The notes below the pieces were generated by a model. The model saw only the letters and a program-made list of their open reading frames with translations. It did no database searches and had not been told where the DNA came from. This document shows, piece by piece, positions 1 through 6,855 of a DNA stretch of 33,175 nt. This DNA is from Bacteroidales bacterium M8. GTDB taxonomy: Bacteria > Bacteroidota > Bacteroidia > Bacteroidales > Muribaculaceae. Positions within the stretch are counted from its first letter, which is position 1, and each line of letters starts with the position of its first letter. The position numbers and the translations under genes are program-made. Where the stretch lies: NCBI GenBank assembly GCA_001689495.1, contig LUJS01000001.1, positions 1 through 33,175 on the forward strand. The letters are read 5' to 3'.

Positions 1-2
1 GC

Positions 3-1184
3 GAAAGCTGTTCATGTCCGTTTCATATGGCGATGGCAAATAGGTATCTATATGCCCTTAGTAATGATAATCATAATTTCAGAAGTGCCCTTATGTATGC
101 CACAAAGGAGTATGATCTAATGAAAGCGTCAAGAGGGCTTGATGAATACACCGTGACTGCATTATGTGATGTCGCTACAGCCCATGCAAATAATAATAAT
201 ACTGACTCTGCACTACGAATTACAAAAGATATTATTGAGTATTCTGTTTTAAGAGATGATACTGTTTCAATGGTAATGGGACTTCACATAAGGGCGATTT
301 CGTGTCTAAGGTCTCAACTCTATGGTAAAGCCATCGAGTGCTTTAAACGTATATCAGAATTTGGGGAAAACTATCTTACGGATTCGGATATATATAATTT
401 TGTTTTCTGTGCCTTGAAGCAGGAGGATAACGCACTGGCGGATTCCATAGTGGGGAGTCTGGATATGGAAACGCAACGAAATGCTGTCCCTGAGATGTAT
501 TGGGTTGTGAATAAAGAAATGTCAAAAGCCGGAGCGACTGCTATAGCTATATTGGATGAGTATGACAGAATGCTCAATAAGATTTCGGCTCAAGAAGTTC
601 CTAATGCTGAATCAGAATATCAAAGAATGAAAGCAGATGAAGCAATAATGAAGAAGAAAGAGATTATGACGTATGCGGTTGTCATTTCCTGTTTGTTATT
701 TTCAATTATTGTATATGGTTTGTCAATGTCAAGAATAAAAAAGGCCAAGACGATGGAACTCTTTGCGGTAATCAATAATATTTCTCTTGAGAAAAACGAG
801 TTGATTGAAAAACATTTCCAACGGACTAATCGGTTGTGTGAACATCTTAATGCTAAGACTTTCAAGATTGACATTGATTCATTGAAAAGTCAATTGAAAA
901 CCGACATACGAGATTTTTGCAGCGAGTCAGAAGCAGAACTGATTTCAAGTGCTAATCTAAGACATCCAAATATGCTTAGGAGGTTTGATGAGGAATATAA
1001 AGACCTTAATCCTAATGACCGACAATTGTTCATATATCATCTATGTGGCTTTTCTCCGATTACGATAAGTGTGTTCTTTGGTTGTAACATACAATCTGTC
1101 TATACTCGCAAATCCCGACTCAAGTCAAGAATTACTGGGTCGGAGAGTCTTTTCAAGGATGAATTTCTGAAAATTCTCTCATAA
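3..1184 (+). CDS. Membrane-anchored TPR-like regulator with C-terminal HTH-like region (5' truncated)
   Basis: The frame is open to the window edge, so the start lies upstream; the first internal ATG is at 27. The N-terminal ~200 residues are helical and resemble tetratricopeptide repeats (alternating Ala/Tyr/Leu-rich helices). One transmembrane helix follows at about residues 212-230 counted from the ATG at 27 (VVISCLLFSIIVYGL), then a charged helical stretch. The C-terminus reads LNPNDRQLFIYHLCGFS followed by a segment ending in SVYTRKSRLKSRI, which has the spacing of a LuxR-type helix-turn-helix. This architecture (periplasmic TPRs, one membrane helix, cytoplasmic HTH) is common among Bacteroidetes regulators. 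Codon use is AT-rich, like the next two genes and unlike the rest of the window. Target genes are not known; the downstream pair is an obvious candidate. Confidence 0.75.
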   Translation, partial: ESCSCPFHMAMANRYLYALSNDNHNFRSALMYATKEYDLMKASRGLDEYTVTALCDVATAHANNNNTDSALRITKDIIEYSVLRDDTVSMVMGLHIRAISCLRSQLYGKAIECFKRISEFGENYLTDSDIYNFVFCALKQEDNALADSIVGSLDMETQRNAVPEMYWVVNKEMSKAGATAIAILDEYDRMLNKISAQEVPNAESEYQRMKADEAIMKKKEIMTYAVVISCLLFSIIVYGLSMSRIKKAKTMELFAVINNISLEKNELIEKHFQRTNRLCEHLNAKTFKIDIDSLKSQLKTDIRDFCSESEAELISSANLRHPNMLRRFDEEYKDLNPNDRQLFIYHLCGFSPITISVFFGCNIQSVYTRKSRLKSRITGSESLFKDEFLKILS

Positions 1185-1197
1185 AAATATCTTACAG

Positions 1198-1233
1198 TAT
1201 GCCCATGGGTCGAAGGCCTATGGGCATATTTTT
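1198..1233 (+). terminator. Intrinsic terminator after the TPR regulator
   Basis: A 12-bp stem (1198-1209 with 1217-1228, one G-U pair, 7-nt loop) is followed by five T. It lies 13 nt after the stop codon at 1184. Confidence 0.85.
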
Positions 1234-1240
1234 CAGCACA

Positions 1241-1292
1241 TTACATCAATATATTTTAGCTTCGAAGGCGTGTAAGATATTACATGATGTAA
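1241..1292. promoter_or_regulatory. Cluster of TTACAT half-sites with one perfect palindrome
   Basis: TTACATCA occurs at 1241-1248, TGTAAG at 1271-1276 and the palindrome TTACATGATGTAA at 1280-1292. All lie in the AT-rich gap between the regulator terminator and the DUF3244-like gene. This is the layout of an operator, but no factor can be named. Confidence 0.35.
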
Positions 1293-1373
1293 GGTATTTA
1301 TATACAGCGGTTTATATTTGGAGCGTAAGGTCTTTTTTTGATCTGGAAAATCATTACTAAGGAAAAAAAGTCT

Positions 1374-1381
1374 TAATTTTG
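1374..1381 (+). promoter_or_regulatory. Bacteroidetes -7 box upstream of the DUF3244-like gene
   Basis: TAATTTTG matches TAnnTTTG and sits 33 nt before the ATG at 1415. No clear -33 TTG at the usual distance. A second match, TATATTTG, lies at 1313-1320. Confidence 0.5.
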
Positions 1382-1439
1382 CAGAGAATTCATTCACATA
1401 TAAACTCGAATTATATGAAGAAAATTATTGTACATCTCA

Positions 1440-1799
1440 ATGTTTGCACTCAACATTAGTGCTCTTGAAGATGAAGAGCCGGAGCAAAAGAGTAATACGA
1501 AATACCCTGTCGTTTATAGGCATGGTAAGGTCGTTTTGAAATCTGGTCCGTCTATTCATCGCAAGCCGGCTAATATTGTGCTGGATTTTTATTATACTGA
1601 GGGTAATATGATATTCAAGGAATCATCATATTATGAAATGCTTGAGGTTAAGGTGTTGGACGAGACTACTGGTGATACTTGGTGCGGAATAATTACAGTA
1701 GATACACCATCTATGTGTGGCCCTATAGAAGGGAGTTTATACTCAATTATATGTATAAATGAACATGGGCAGACTTTTGCTGGATATTTTGAATTATAA
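1440..1799 (+). CDS. Small DUF3244-like protein with frameshifted signal peptide
   Basis: The uninterrupted frame encodes about 119 residues from the ATG at 1440 (TTG at 1428 is the only other in-frame start before a stop at 1416). It ends in a Gly-Tyr-Phe-Glu-Leu tail. The beta-rich pattern (PANIVLDFYY, MLEVKVLDETTGDTW, SLYSIICI) resembles DUF3244 proteins, small secreted Bacteroidetes proteins; the family call is from pattern memory. In another frame, ATG 1415 begins MKKIIV, and skipping one base at 1433 joins it to ISMFALNISALED, giving a textbook signal peptide. The gene is therefore either one base from intact (mutation, phase variation or sequence error) or starts internally without an export signal. 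It lies 13 nt before a C10-like gene. Small inhibitor genes beside C10 proteases are known in Bacteroides fragilis, so an inhibitor or chaperone role is possible but inferred. Confidence 0.6.
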   Translation: MFALNISALEDEEPEQKSNTKYPVVYRHGKVVLKSGPSIHRKPANIVLDFYYTEGNMIFKESSYYEMLEVKVLDETTGDTWCGIITVDTPSMCGPIEGSLYSIICINEHGQTFAGYFEL

Positions 1800-1812
1800 C
1801 AAATATAGATTT

Positions 1813-3090
1813 ATGAAGAAACTATTCTTTTCGCTTATCATGGGTATTCTCATGATAGCATGTTCGTCACAGTTTGACGAACCAAAGATGACTACTCCTT
1901 CTGAGTATGGAGGCCAATCTGTTTACCTTACACCGACGGAAGCATGTGAAATAGCATCGACTGCGTTTGAGAATTTTAACAATGATGGTTGTGCTAAACC
2001 TTATTCACGTAGTGCCCGTAATGCATATGCGCATCTCTATGAAAGTAGTGTTTTTTCACGTAGTCAAACCCCATCACTTTATGTCGTTGACTTTGAAGAG
2101 GGTGGTTTTGTCGTGGTCAATGCTCATCGTGAGGCATCAACGCAGATTTATGCGGTTGTGGAAGATGGTCAATTTGACGATTCTGATAATCCGGGGCTAA
2201 AATACTATATGGAATATGCCGAGGAAAGAGCTGCGTCAGATCATAAGAAGAGACTTGGTAATATTGAGATTCTCCCTCCAATCGAAATAAAGAAAGATAA
2301 ACTTATAAATCGACGAGATACATTGATTACTCCGGTAACCAAATGGCATAGAAATGCGCCATATAATACTAAGTGCGCTCTTATGCCTAATTCTTCCGAG
2401 CGTTACCCTGTTGGAACTATAGCTATGTCGCTTGCTACCTTAATCGCAGATCAAAAAAGTCGTAGAAAAGATTTAAGAGAAGAGAGTTTTAGGGATGGTC
2501 GTGTTTATTATTCATTTAACTGGGCAGAAATGTTGGAGTTTACGACTATTGACCATCTTTCAAAAACCGGACGGGATGATGTATGTGAATTGCTTGAATA
2601 TTTTAACACTTTTGATTATCGGCAAGATATTAAGGGAGACTTCATTAATCATGATGTTGTACCTGACGGTTTGGCCACTATTATGGAGTACTCACATTGG
2701 TTATCTAAACCATATATTTTCAAGAACGGTACATCTGTAAAGGTAGTCATGGACACTTTGTGTATACGTAATACACCTCAAGTAATTTATGGAGAGGAGG
2801 AAGATAAATCAGTAGGAGATGTATGGCTTATTCAAGGTGCAAGAATAGATACATATCAGAAAGTGAGTCCTAGTATTGATGGCTCTGAACCCGGTCCGAT
2901 TTATGAGCAGGAATATCTATATTTCAACTGGTGTCTTGGAGGTAGATCTAACGGATGGTATTTTTACAATGGGGTATGGCATGATTATTATAATAATGAT
3001 GATGATACAGGAAATAGCGACCCAGACATAGTAGGTGAAAGCTATACAAAAAATATATTGATGGCGCTAGGGTCTCTAGTCTCAAATTAG
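1813..3090 (+). CDS. C10 (streptopain-like) peptidase homologue, catalytically dead lipoprotein
   Basis: The start at 1813 is preferred over an in-frame ATG at 1759 because it opens a lipoprotein signal peptide with lipobox LMIAC (Cys17). Residues ~37-140 match the C10 propeptide layout (SLYVVDFEEGGFVVVNAH, then DNPGLKYYMEY). Residues ~172-385 follow the mature C10 fold: NAPYN at 181-185, YPVGTIAMSLATLI at 198-211 where active members have GCVATAxAQ, FNWAEM at 235-240, VGDVWLIQG at 334-342 in place of GGHAWVIDG, and YFNWCLGGRSNGWY at 370-383 in place of the NWGWGGxxNGYY block. In this alignment the catalytic Cys is Thr202 and the catalytic His is Asp336, while Asn372-Trp373 remain. The frame is intact over 425 codons, so it is a pseudoenzyme rather than a decayed pseudogene. 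It is AT-rich and probably cotranscribed with the small upstream gene. Confidence 0.75.
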   Translation: MKKLFFSLIMGILMIACSSQFDEPKMTTPSEYGGQSVYLTPTEACEIASTAFENFNNDGCAKPYSRSARNAYAHLYESSVFSRSQTPSLYVVDFEEGGFVVVNAHREASTQIYAVVEDGQFDDSDNPGLKYYMEYAEERAASDHKKRLGNIEILPPIEIKKDKLINRRDTLITPVTKWHRNAPYNTKCALMPNSSERYPVGTIAMSLATLIADQKSRRKDLREESFRDGRVYYSFNWAEMLEFTTIDHLSKTGRDDVCELLEYFNTFDYRQDIKGDFINHDVVPDGLATIMEYSHWLSKPYIFKNGTSVKVVMDTLCIRNTPQVIYGEEEDKSVGDVWLIQGARIDTYQKVSPSIDGSEPGPIYEQEYLYFNWCLGGRSNGWYFYNGVWHDYYNNDDDTGNSDPDIVGESYTKNILMALGSLVSN

Positions 3091-3116
3091 TAATCGAGAG
3101 AGATTGTTTTACAAAA

Positions 3117-3124
3117 TATATTTG
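3117..3124 (+). promoter_or_regulatory. Putative -7 box for the 3194 lipoprotein gene
   Basis: TATATTTG fits TAnnTTTG and lies 70 nt before the start codon. The -33 element is unclear. Confidence 0.45.
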
Positions 3125-3193
3125 TAATTTTACAATCTATAATCTGATTATATGCTTTTAGATTAAGATTTTTATTTATTTAAGAAGTAGACT

Positions 3194-3946
3194 ATGAATA
3201 AGTTCCTGAAATTGTCATTCATTCTCGTGGCGTTGGCGCTGGGAATGGTGTCGTGTTCGGACGATGATTCCGATCAGCCTGATGTCGTACCGGTTCTTCC
3301 CGGCACGGTGCCCGCTCCAGAGTTTACGGGCATAGATGCGACCGCAAAGGCCAACTTTGCAGACGGGCTTGTTACGGCCACGCTTGTTGAAGTGGAAAAC
3401 TATTTGCGTGTGCGTATTGCAGGCTCGAGCCCTGAAAATCCGCGCTATGCGTGGCGTATGGGCACCAACAATCACGCCACTGTCTATATCAAGGGCGGTA
3501 AACTTTACGTGGGTTTTTACAGTTACGCGCTGGCATATATCAAAAAGAACAATCCCGATGCCATGGGGGCGTTGCAAGACCTTGATTTCTACTATCGTAG
3601 GTCGTATAGGGATACGCAAACATCTTATCCGGGCATTTTGTGTGCGAGTGATTTCAAGTTTGGAAATCTGCCGCTCGCACAGATTGCATTCACGGACATT
3701 GATGTTGTCGAGCTGAATGACAAGAGAATGGCATATTCGATCGTCAACAAGGAAGACTCGGACATCACCACGTTCTGTGTGTTTGAAATATCAAGGGGTA
3801 TGGATGTCGAGAATACGCTGATGGTAGACACGCCCGAGCAGGGTATGCGCCTTATGCTCGACAGATGCTATAATGTGCTCTGCGTGCAGGACGAGGGCTA
3901 TAAGCCATTTATCGACGAGATAGCTCAGAAACTTGGATTGAAATAA
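3194..3946 (+). CDS. Surface-type lipoprotein of unknown function
   Basis: The 250-residue protein starts with a lipoprotein signal peptide (MNKFLKLSFILVALALGMVSC, Cys21). An acidic SDDDSD follows the Cys, like the Bacteroidetes surface lipoprotein export signal, so outer-membrane surface exposure is likely. The rest is a mixed alpha/beta domain with many aromatic residues (NPRYAWRMGTNNHATVYI, LYVGFYSYALAYI, DLDFYYRRSYRDT) and no motif that I recognise. It is a single-gene unit: an upstream -7 box is present and a strong terminator follows at 3970. Its base composition matches the GC-rich chromosome rather than the AT-rich genes before it, so the compositional boundary falls near 3190. Function is not assigned. 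Confidence 0.8.
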   Translation: MNKFLKLSFILVALALGMVSCSDDDSDQPDVVPVLPGTVPAPEFTGIDATAKANFADGLVTATLVEVENYLRVRIAGSSPENPRYAWRMGTNNHATVYIKGGKLYVGFYSYALAYIKKNNPDAMGALQDLDFYYRRSYRDTQTSYPGILCASDFKFGNLPLAQIAFTDIDVVELNDKRMAYSIVNKEDSDITTFCVFEISRGMDVENTLMVDTPEQGMRLMLDRCYNVLCVQDEGYKPFIDEIAQKLGLK

Positions 3947-3969
3947 CGGCCTTATCGTTGCATCAAGAA

Positions 3970-4010
3970 AACAGCCCGGGGTGAACTACTGAACACCTTG
4001 GGCTGTTTTT
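3970..4010 (+). terminator. Strong intrinsic terminator
   Basis: A 14-bp stem (3970-3983 with 3994-4007, two G-U pairs) has a 10-nt loop, and the T-run continues to 4010. It ends the lipoprotein transcript. Confidence 0.9.
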
Positions 4011-4029
4011 GCTACGCGCCTACGTTGAT

Positions 4030-4480
4030 GTTATACTACAGCCCCACATTGTGCGGGGTTTGGAACCGTAGCCCCGAGGCCTTGCCTCGGGGAGAACGGC
4101 CCATCCCCGGCAATCCGGCCCCCGAACGGGGTTCGGGGAATACCCGTCCGTCACCGCGCACCTACGGCGCGCTATTGGGGCGGGGTGTCGTTTCCCGGGG
4201 TTGCGCACACCTACGGCGTGCTTATCCCGGGCTATTTCCGTCCGACCGCCCTGCGGTCGTCTACGCTCCGCGGGAGTGGGCGTTTCATCACGTTGTGCAC
4301 CATTGCGCGCGGGACCCGGACACCCTGCGGGAGCCCGAATAATCGTCGGTTGAACCCTACCTCGGGGCAAGCCCCGAGGCTATTAAAGCTGTGCCCCGCC
4401 TCCGCGGGGCGCTCGGGCATTGTCAGTCCGTGATTGGATTGGCCGACCGCCCTGCGGTCGTTTCCGCTCCGCGGGGATAG
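4030..4480. repeat. Noncoding cluster of GC-rich hairpins and imperfect repeats
   Basis: The ~500 nt between the lipoprotein terminator and hepT hold no credible gene. They hold dense short palindromes: 4041-4058, 4071-4092 (CCCCGAGGC/GCCTCGGGG arms), 4360-4379 (CCTCGGGGC/GCCCCGAGG arms) and 4393-4409. The unit GACCGCCCTGCGGTCGT occurs at 4244-4260 and 4445-4461, each followed by a related GCTCCGCGGG. CCTACGGCG occurs at about 4161 and 4211. Two copies of the GAGGC hairpin are related by inversion. Frames open across it on both strands are by-products of the lack of AT-rich stops. It resembles dispersed REP-like elements, but that needs the genome. Confidence 0.6.
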
Positions 4481-4530
4481 GGCTCACCCGGCTTTTTCTG
4501 TCCGACTGCTACGAAATTAGTCAGGTGTAT

Positions 4531-4884
4531 TTATGGTTTTATTCCATATTGTTCAAGCAATTCTCCAAGGTCTTGTTTTAATTGTGGTATGTGTCTAATT
4601 ACAAGGCTCCAGAGAAATTCCGGTCTCACGCTGTCGTAGCCGTGAATGATCCTATTGCGTGTATTGATTATCTCGCGTGCATTCGGTAACGGGAAATTAC
4701 GGTCGATTTTCAGTATTCTGTTTATGGCCTCGCCCATAATCTCGGTCTTTCTTTCTACCGCACTTCTTCGCAAGTAATCTTTTTCGAAGACATCGTATCG
4801 CATAGGATAATTTTCAAAATAGCTCTCAAGTTCATCAATAGCCATTTTGACATCCATAAGATAGATGGATATGTATTCATCCAT
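4531..4884 (-). CDS. hepT: HepT-like toxin (HEPN RNase, DUF86)
   Basis: The 117-residue all-helical protein has the HepT/HEPN signature R-x4-H-x-Y at Arg76, His81 and Tyr83 (RNRIIHGYD). In characterised MntA-HepT systems this motif forms the RNase active site, and its Tyr is the residue modified with AMP by the partner. The preceding helices (KTEIMGEAINRILKI) fit the DUF86 pattern. Its start overlaps the end of the upstream nucleotidyltransferase gene by 8 bp, so the two are translationally coupled, with the antitoxin first. Length is typical for the family. Downstream lies the hairpin cluster, and no terminator was recognised directly after the stop. Confidence 0.9.
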   Translation of the reverse strand: MDEYISIYLMDVKMAIDELESYFENYPMRYDVFEKDYLRRSAVERKTEIMGEAINRILKIDRNFPLPNAREIINTRNRIIHGYDSVRPEFLWSLVIRHIPQLKQDLGELLEQYGIKP

Positions 4885-5182
4885 AAATAATCTGTTTTTT
4901 GCGGTCTATGGATGCTTTGAAAAGGGGGTTGCGGATGGCGTCTTCTTCGATTAGATCCACCGGGCGGCCGAATATGCGTTCGAGTGCGTCGCGCAGTCCG
5001 AAATAGTTCGAGAGATAGTCCCATTCCTCGTGGCCCGTCTTGTCAAACCGTACGAGCAAGTCGACATCGCTGTTGTCATTAAACCTATCCGTCAGAATCG
5101 AACCAAACACGGCGAGGGTCTTCACCCTGTATCTGTGGCAAAGTTCCAGTATGGTTTTAATATTCATTTCGATGAGTTTCAT
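4877..5182 (-). CDS. mntA: MntA-like minimal nucleotidyltransferase antitoxin
   Basis: The 101-residue protein carries the minimal nucleotidyltransferase signature GS-x10-D-x-D at Gly27-Ser28 and Asp39/Asp41 (GSILTDRFNDNSDVDLL), which binds Mg-ATP. In this family it adds AMP to a Tyr of HepT and neutralises it. The start at 5182 was chosen because a TACCTTTG promoter box at 5209-5202 overlaps the longer TTG-initiated frame. Another ATG at 5167 is possible. The stop overlaps the hepT start. A perfect 7-bp inverted repeat (5207-5213 with 5222-5228) covers the promoter box, suggesting autoregulation by the complex. The pair stands between the permease-less znu genes and the hairpin cluster, consistent with mobility. 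Confidence 0.9.
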   Translation of the reverse strand: MKLIEMNIKTILELCHRYRVKTLAVFGSILTDRFNDNSDVDLLVRFDKTGHEEWDYLSNYFGLRDALERIFGRPVDLIEEDAIRNPLFKASIDRKKQIIYG

Positions 5183-5201
5183 GACGGATAATGTCTTGAT
5201 G

Positions 5202-5228
5202 CAAAGGTACAACAAATTTTGGTTGTAC
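5202..5228 (-). promoter_or_regulatory. mntA-hepT promoter overlapped by an inverted-repeat operator
   Basis: On the minus strand TACCTTTG (5209-5202) matches the -7 consensus 19 nt before the ATG. GTACAAC and GTTGTAC (5207-5213, 5222-5228; 8-nt spacer) form a perfect dyad whose inner arm shares the TA of the box. Confidence 0.6.
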
Positions 5229-5251
5229 GAGGTTTTTGCCGTGGAATTTTG

Positions 5252-5944
5252 TCAGTCGTCGCAGTCGCAGTGGACGCGGTGGCGGGCCGAGTGACATTCG
5301 GTGAGGCGGTGGTCGATGATGAGGTGGCGGTTGGCCATGCCGGCTATGGTGGACATCTCGTGGCTGACGAGCAGGATGGTGGTCGTGGCCGAGAGCCGTT
5401 CGACAATGTCATAGATGTGGTGCTCGAACTGTTTGTCGACATAGCTCAGAGGCTCGTCGAGCACCAGCACGTCGGGACGCGAGATGAGGGCCCTGCCGAG
5501 GAGGGCGCGCTGCAACTGGCCTCCGGAGAGTACGCCGATGCTCTTTGTGGCGTGTTCGGTCAGTCCCATCAGCTCGACTGTCGCGGCTGTGCGGCTGTCG
5601 CGTTCGGCGCGTGCGATGCGTTCGCCTGTCAGGCCCGAGGCGACGACCTCGCTCACGGTGATGGGAAACCGCGAGTCGATCATGTTCTTCTGCGGCAGAT
5701 AGCCTATGGCGATGCCGGGGTCGGTATATGTCACCGACCCGGTGGTGGGCTTGATGAGGTGCAGGATAATGCGCAGCAGCGATGTCTTGCCGCCGCCGTT
5801 GGGGCCTGTGATGGCTATGAAGTCGCCCCGGCGGACGTCAAAGTCGATGCCCTCGAGTATGTCGCGGCCTTCGCGGCGCAGCGATATGTCGCGCAGGGAT
5901 ATTATGATGTCGCGCGTGTCGGCGTGTGTGTGGCTGCAGCTCAT
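5252..5944 (-). CDS. znuC: Zinc/manganese-type ABC transporter ATP-binding protein
   Basis: The 230-residue cytoplasmic ATPase powers metal import. Walker A is GPNGGGKTS (47-55), the Q-loop Gln85 is in YLPQKN, the signature LSGGQ is at 139-143, Walker B VLVLDE at 159-164 and the H-loop His at 195. The GPNGGGKT form and LSGGQLQR are typical of the ZnuC/MntB branch. Both ends are metal-ligand rich: SHTHADTR at the N-terminus and CHSARHRVHCDCDD at the C-terminus, which could bind or sense zinc (inference). The start overlaps the stop of the binding-protein gene by 4 bp, so translation is coupled. A permease should follow, but the next minus-strand gene is mntA at 5182, and no permease is found in the window. 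Confidence 0.88.
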   Translation of the reverse strand: MSCSHTHADTRDIIISLRDISLRREGRDILEGIDFDVRRGDFIAITGPNGGGKTSLLRIILHLIKPTTGSVTYTDPGIAIGYLPQKNMIDSRFPITVSEVVASGLTGERIARAERDSRTAATVELMGLTEHATKSIGVLSGGQLQRALLGRALISRPDVLVLDEPLSYVDKQFEHHIYDIVERLSATTTILLVSHEMSTIAGMANRHLIIDHRLTECHSARHRVHCDCDD

Positions 5945-6831
5945 AGAGATGCCGTGGTGTGGGGGGCGAGCGCGTCGGCGATGCGTATCATCTCCTCTTC
6001 CCAGTGAGACGACAGTGGGTTGATGCTGACCTCGCGGGCTCCGATCTCGTTGTTGAGGGCCGAGACATGGCGCTTGTCAAGGTCTTGCTGGCTGAAAAAC
6101 ACTTCGGCGCCGTGGCTGCGGGCGTGGTCTATGGCCTCGCGCATCGAGCCGACCGAGCTCTCCTTGTTCTCGTGGCCGCCGACTATGACCTGCTCGAGGC
6201 CATAGTCGCGTGCGAAGTAGCTGAGCGAGGGGTGCCAGACCAGAAAAGCCTTGCCCCTGACGGGCGCGAGACGGGCGGCAATGGCGTGGTCGAGCGAGTC
6301 GAGATGTGCGTCGAGGGCCTCGAGGTTGCGGCGATACCGGCGCTCGCCCTGCGGGTCTATCTGCGAGAGGGCGTTGGCTATGTTGCGCGCCATGATGCGG
6401 GCATTCCTGACAGATGTCCATGTGTGGGGGTCGACGGTCTCGTCGGCATCGGCGTGCGGGCCGTGGGCGTGGGTGCCGGTCACGGGCACGATCCCCTCGG
6501 AGGTGTTGAATATCGGCAGGTCGGGGTTGGAGTCGTGTATCTTGTCTATCAGGGCGGCCTCGAAGCCTATGTTGCCGACGCGGAGATAGGCCGACGACTT
6601 CTGCAGGTTTATCATGTGGGTCACCGAGGGGTCGTATGTCTCGGGGTTGGCGCCGTCGGCCAGCAGGCATCGCACCTGCATCCGGTCGCCCGCTATCCGT
6701 TCCACCAGATAGCGCTGCGGCTCGATGCTCACGGTGACTATGGGCTTCTCGGCCGGGCCGCTGCCGCACGCCATGAGCAACAGCAGCAGAACCCCGACGA
6801 GAGGGGTGAGTATATATGGTATTTTAGTCAT
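5941..6831 (-). CDS. znuA: Metal ABC transporter substrate-binding lipoprotein (ZnuA-like)
   Basis: From the start at 6831 (chosen because the promoter box at 6847-6854 excludes the TTG at 6849) the protein has 296 residues and a lipobox LLMAC (Cys22). It follows the cluster A-I binding-protein plan. Domain one contains GANPETYDPS. A His/Asp-rich flexible loop (THAHGPHADADE) precedes DPHTW, followed by a long linking helix and a second domain with VWHPSLSYFARDYG and a late FFSQQDLD segment. These place metal ligands at the DPH and HPS histidines. The first ligand is usually His in P-H-x-Y-E-P; here that position is Glu (P-E-T-Y-D-P), which may change metal preference or use a carboxylate ligand. 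It is the first gene of a two-gene unit with the ATPase. Confidence 0.88.
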   Translation of the reverse strand: MTKIPYILTPLVGVLLLLLMACGSGPAEKPIVTVSIEPQRYLVERIAGDRMQVRCLLADGANPETYDPSVTHMINLQKSSAYLRVGNIGFEAALIDKIHDSNPDLPIFNTSEGIVPVTGTHAHGPHADADETVDPHTWTSVRNARIMARNIANALSQIDPQGERRYRRNLEALDAHLDSLDHAIAARLAPVRGKAFLVWHPSLSYFARDYGLEQVIVGGHENKESSVGSMREAIDHARSHGAEVFFSQQDLDKRHVSALNNEIGAREVSINPLSSHWEEEMIRIADALAPHTTASL

Positions 6832-6846
6832 TTTCTGATTTTTTTG

Positions 6847-6854
6847 CAAATATA
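6847..6854 (-). promoter_or_regulatory. znuA promoter -7 box
   Basis: TATATTTG on the minus strand lies 15 nt before the ATG at 6831 and directly after the stop codon of the U32 gene. This gives the znu pair its own transcription start. Zinc-dependent repressor binding is plausible but no operator can be named. Confidence 0.55.
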
Positions 6855-6855
6855 A

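Noticed and set aside
3998..4433. Overlapping open frames on both strands in the hairpin cluster
   Set aside because: Biased Arg/Pro/Gly composition, no promoter or ribosome-binding evidence, and they lie on repeats.
5219..6007. 262-codon plus-strand open frame opposite znuC
   Set aside because: Antisense to an ABC ATPase with all motifs; Val/Ala/Gly/Asp-rich shadow.
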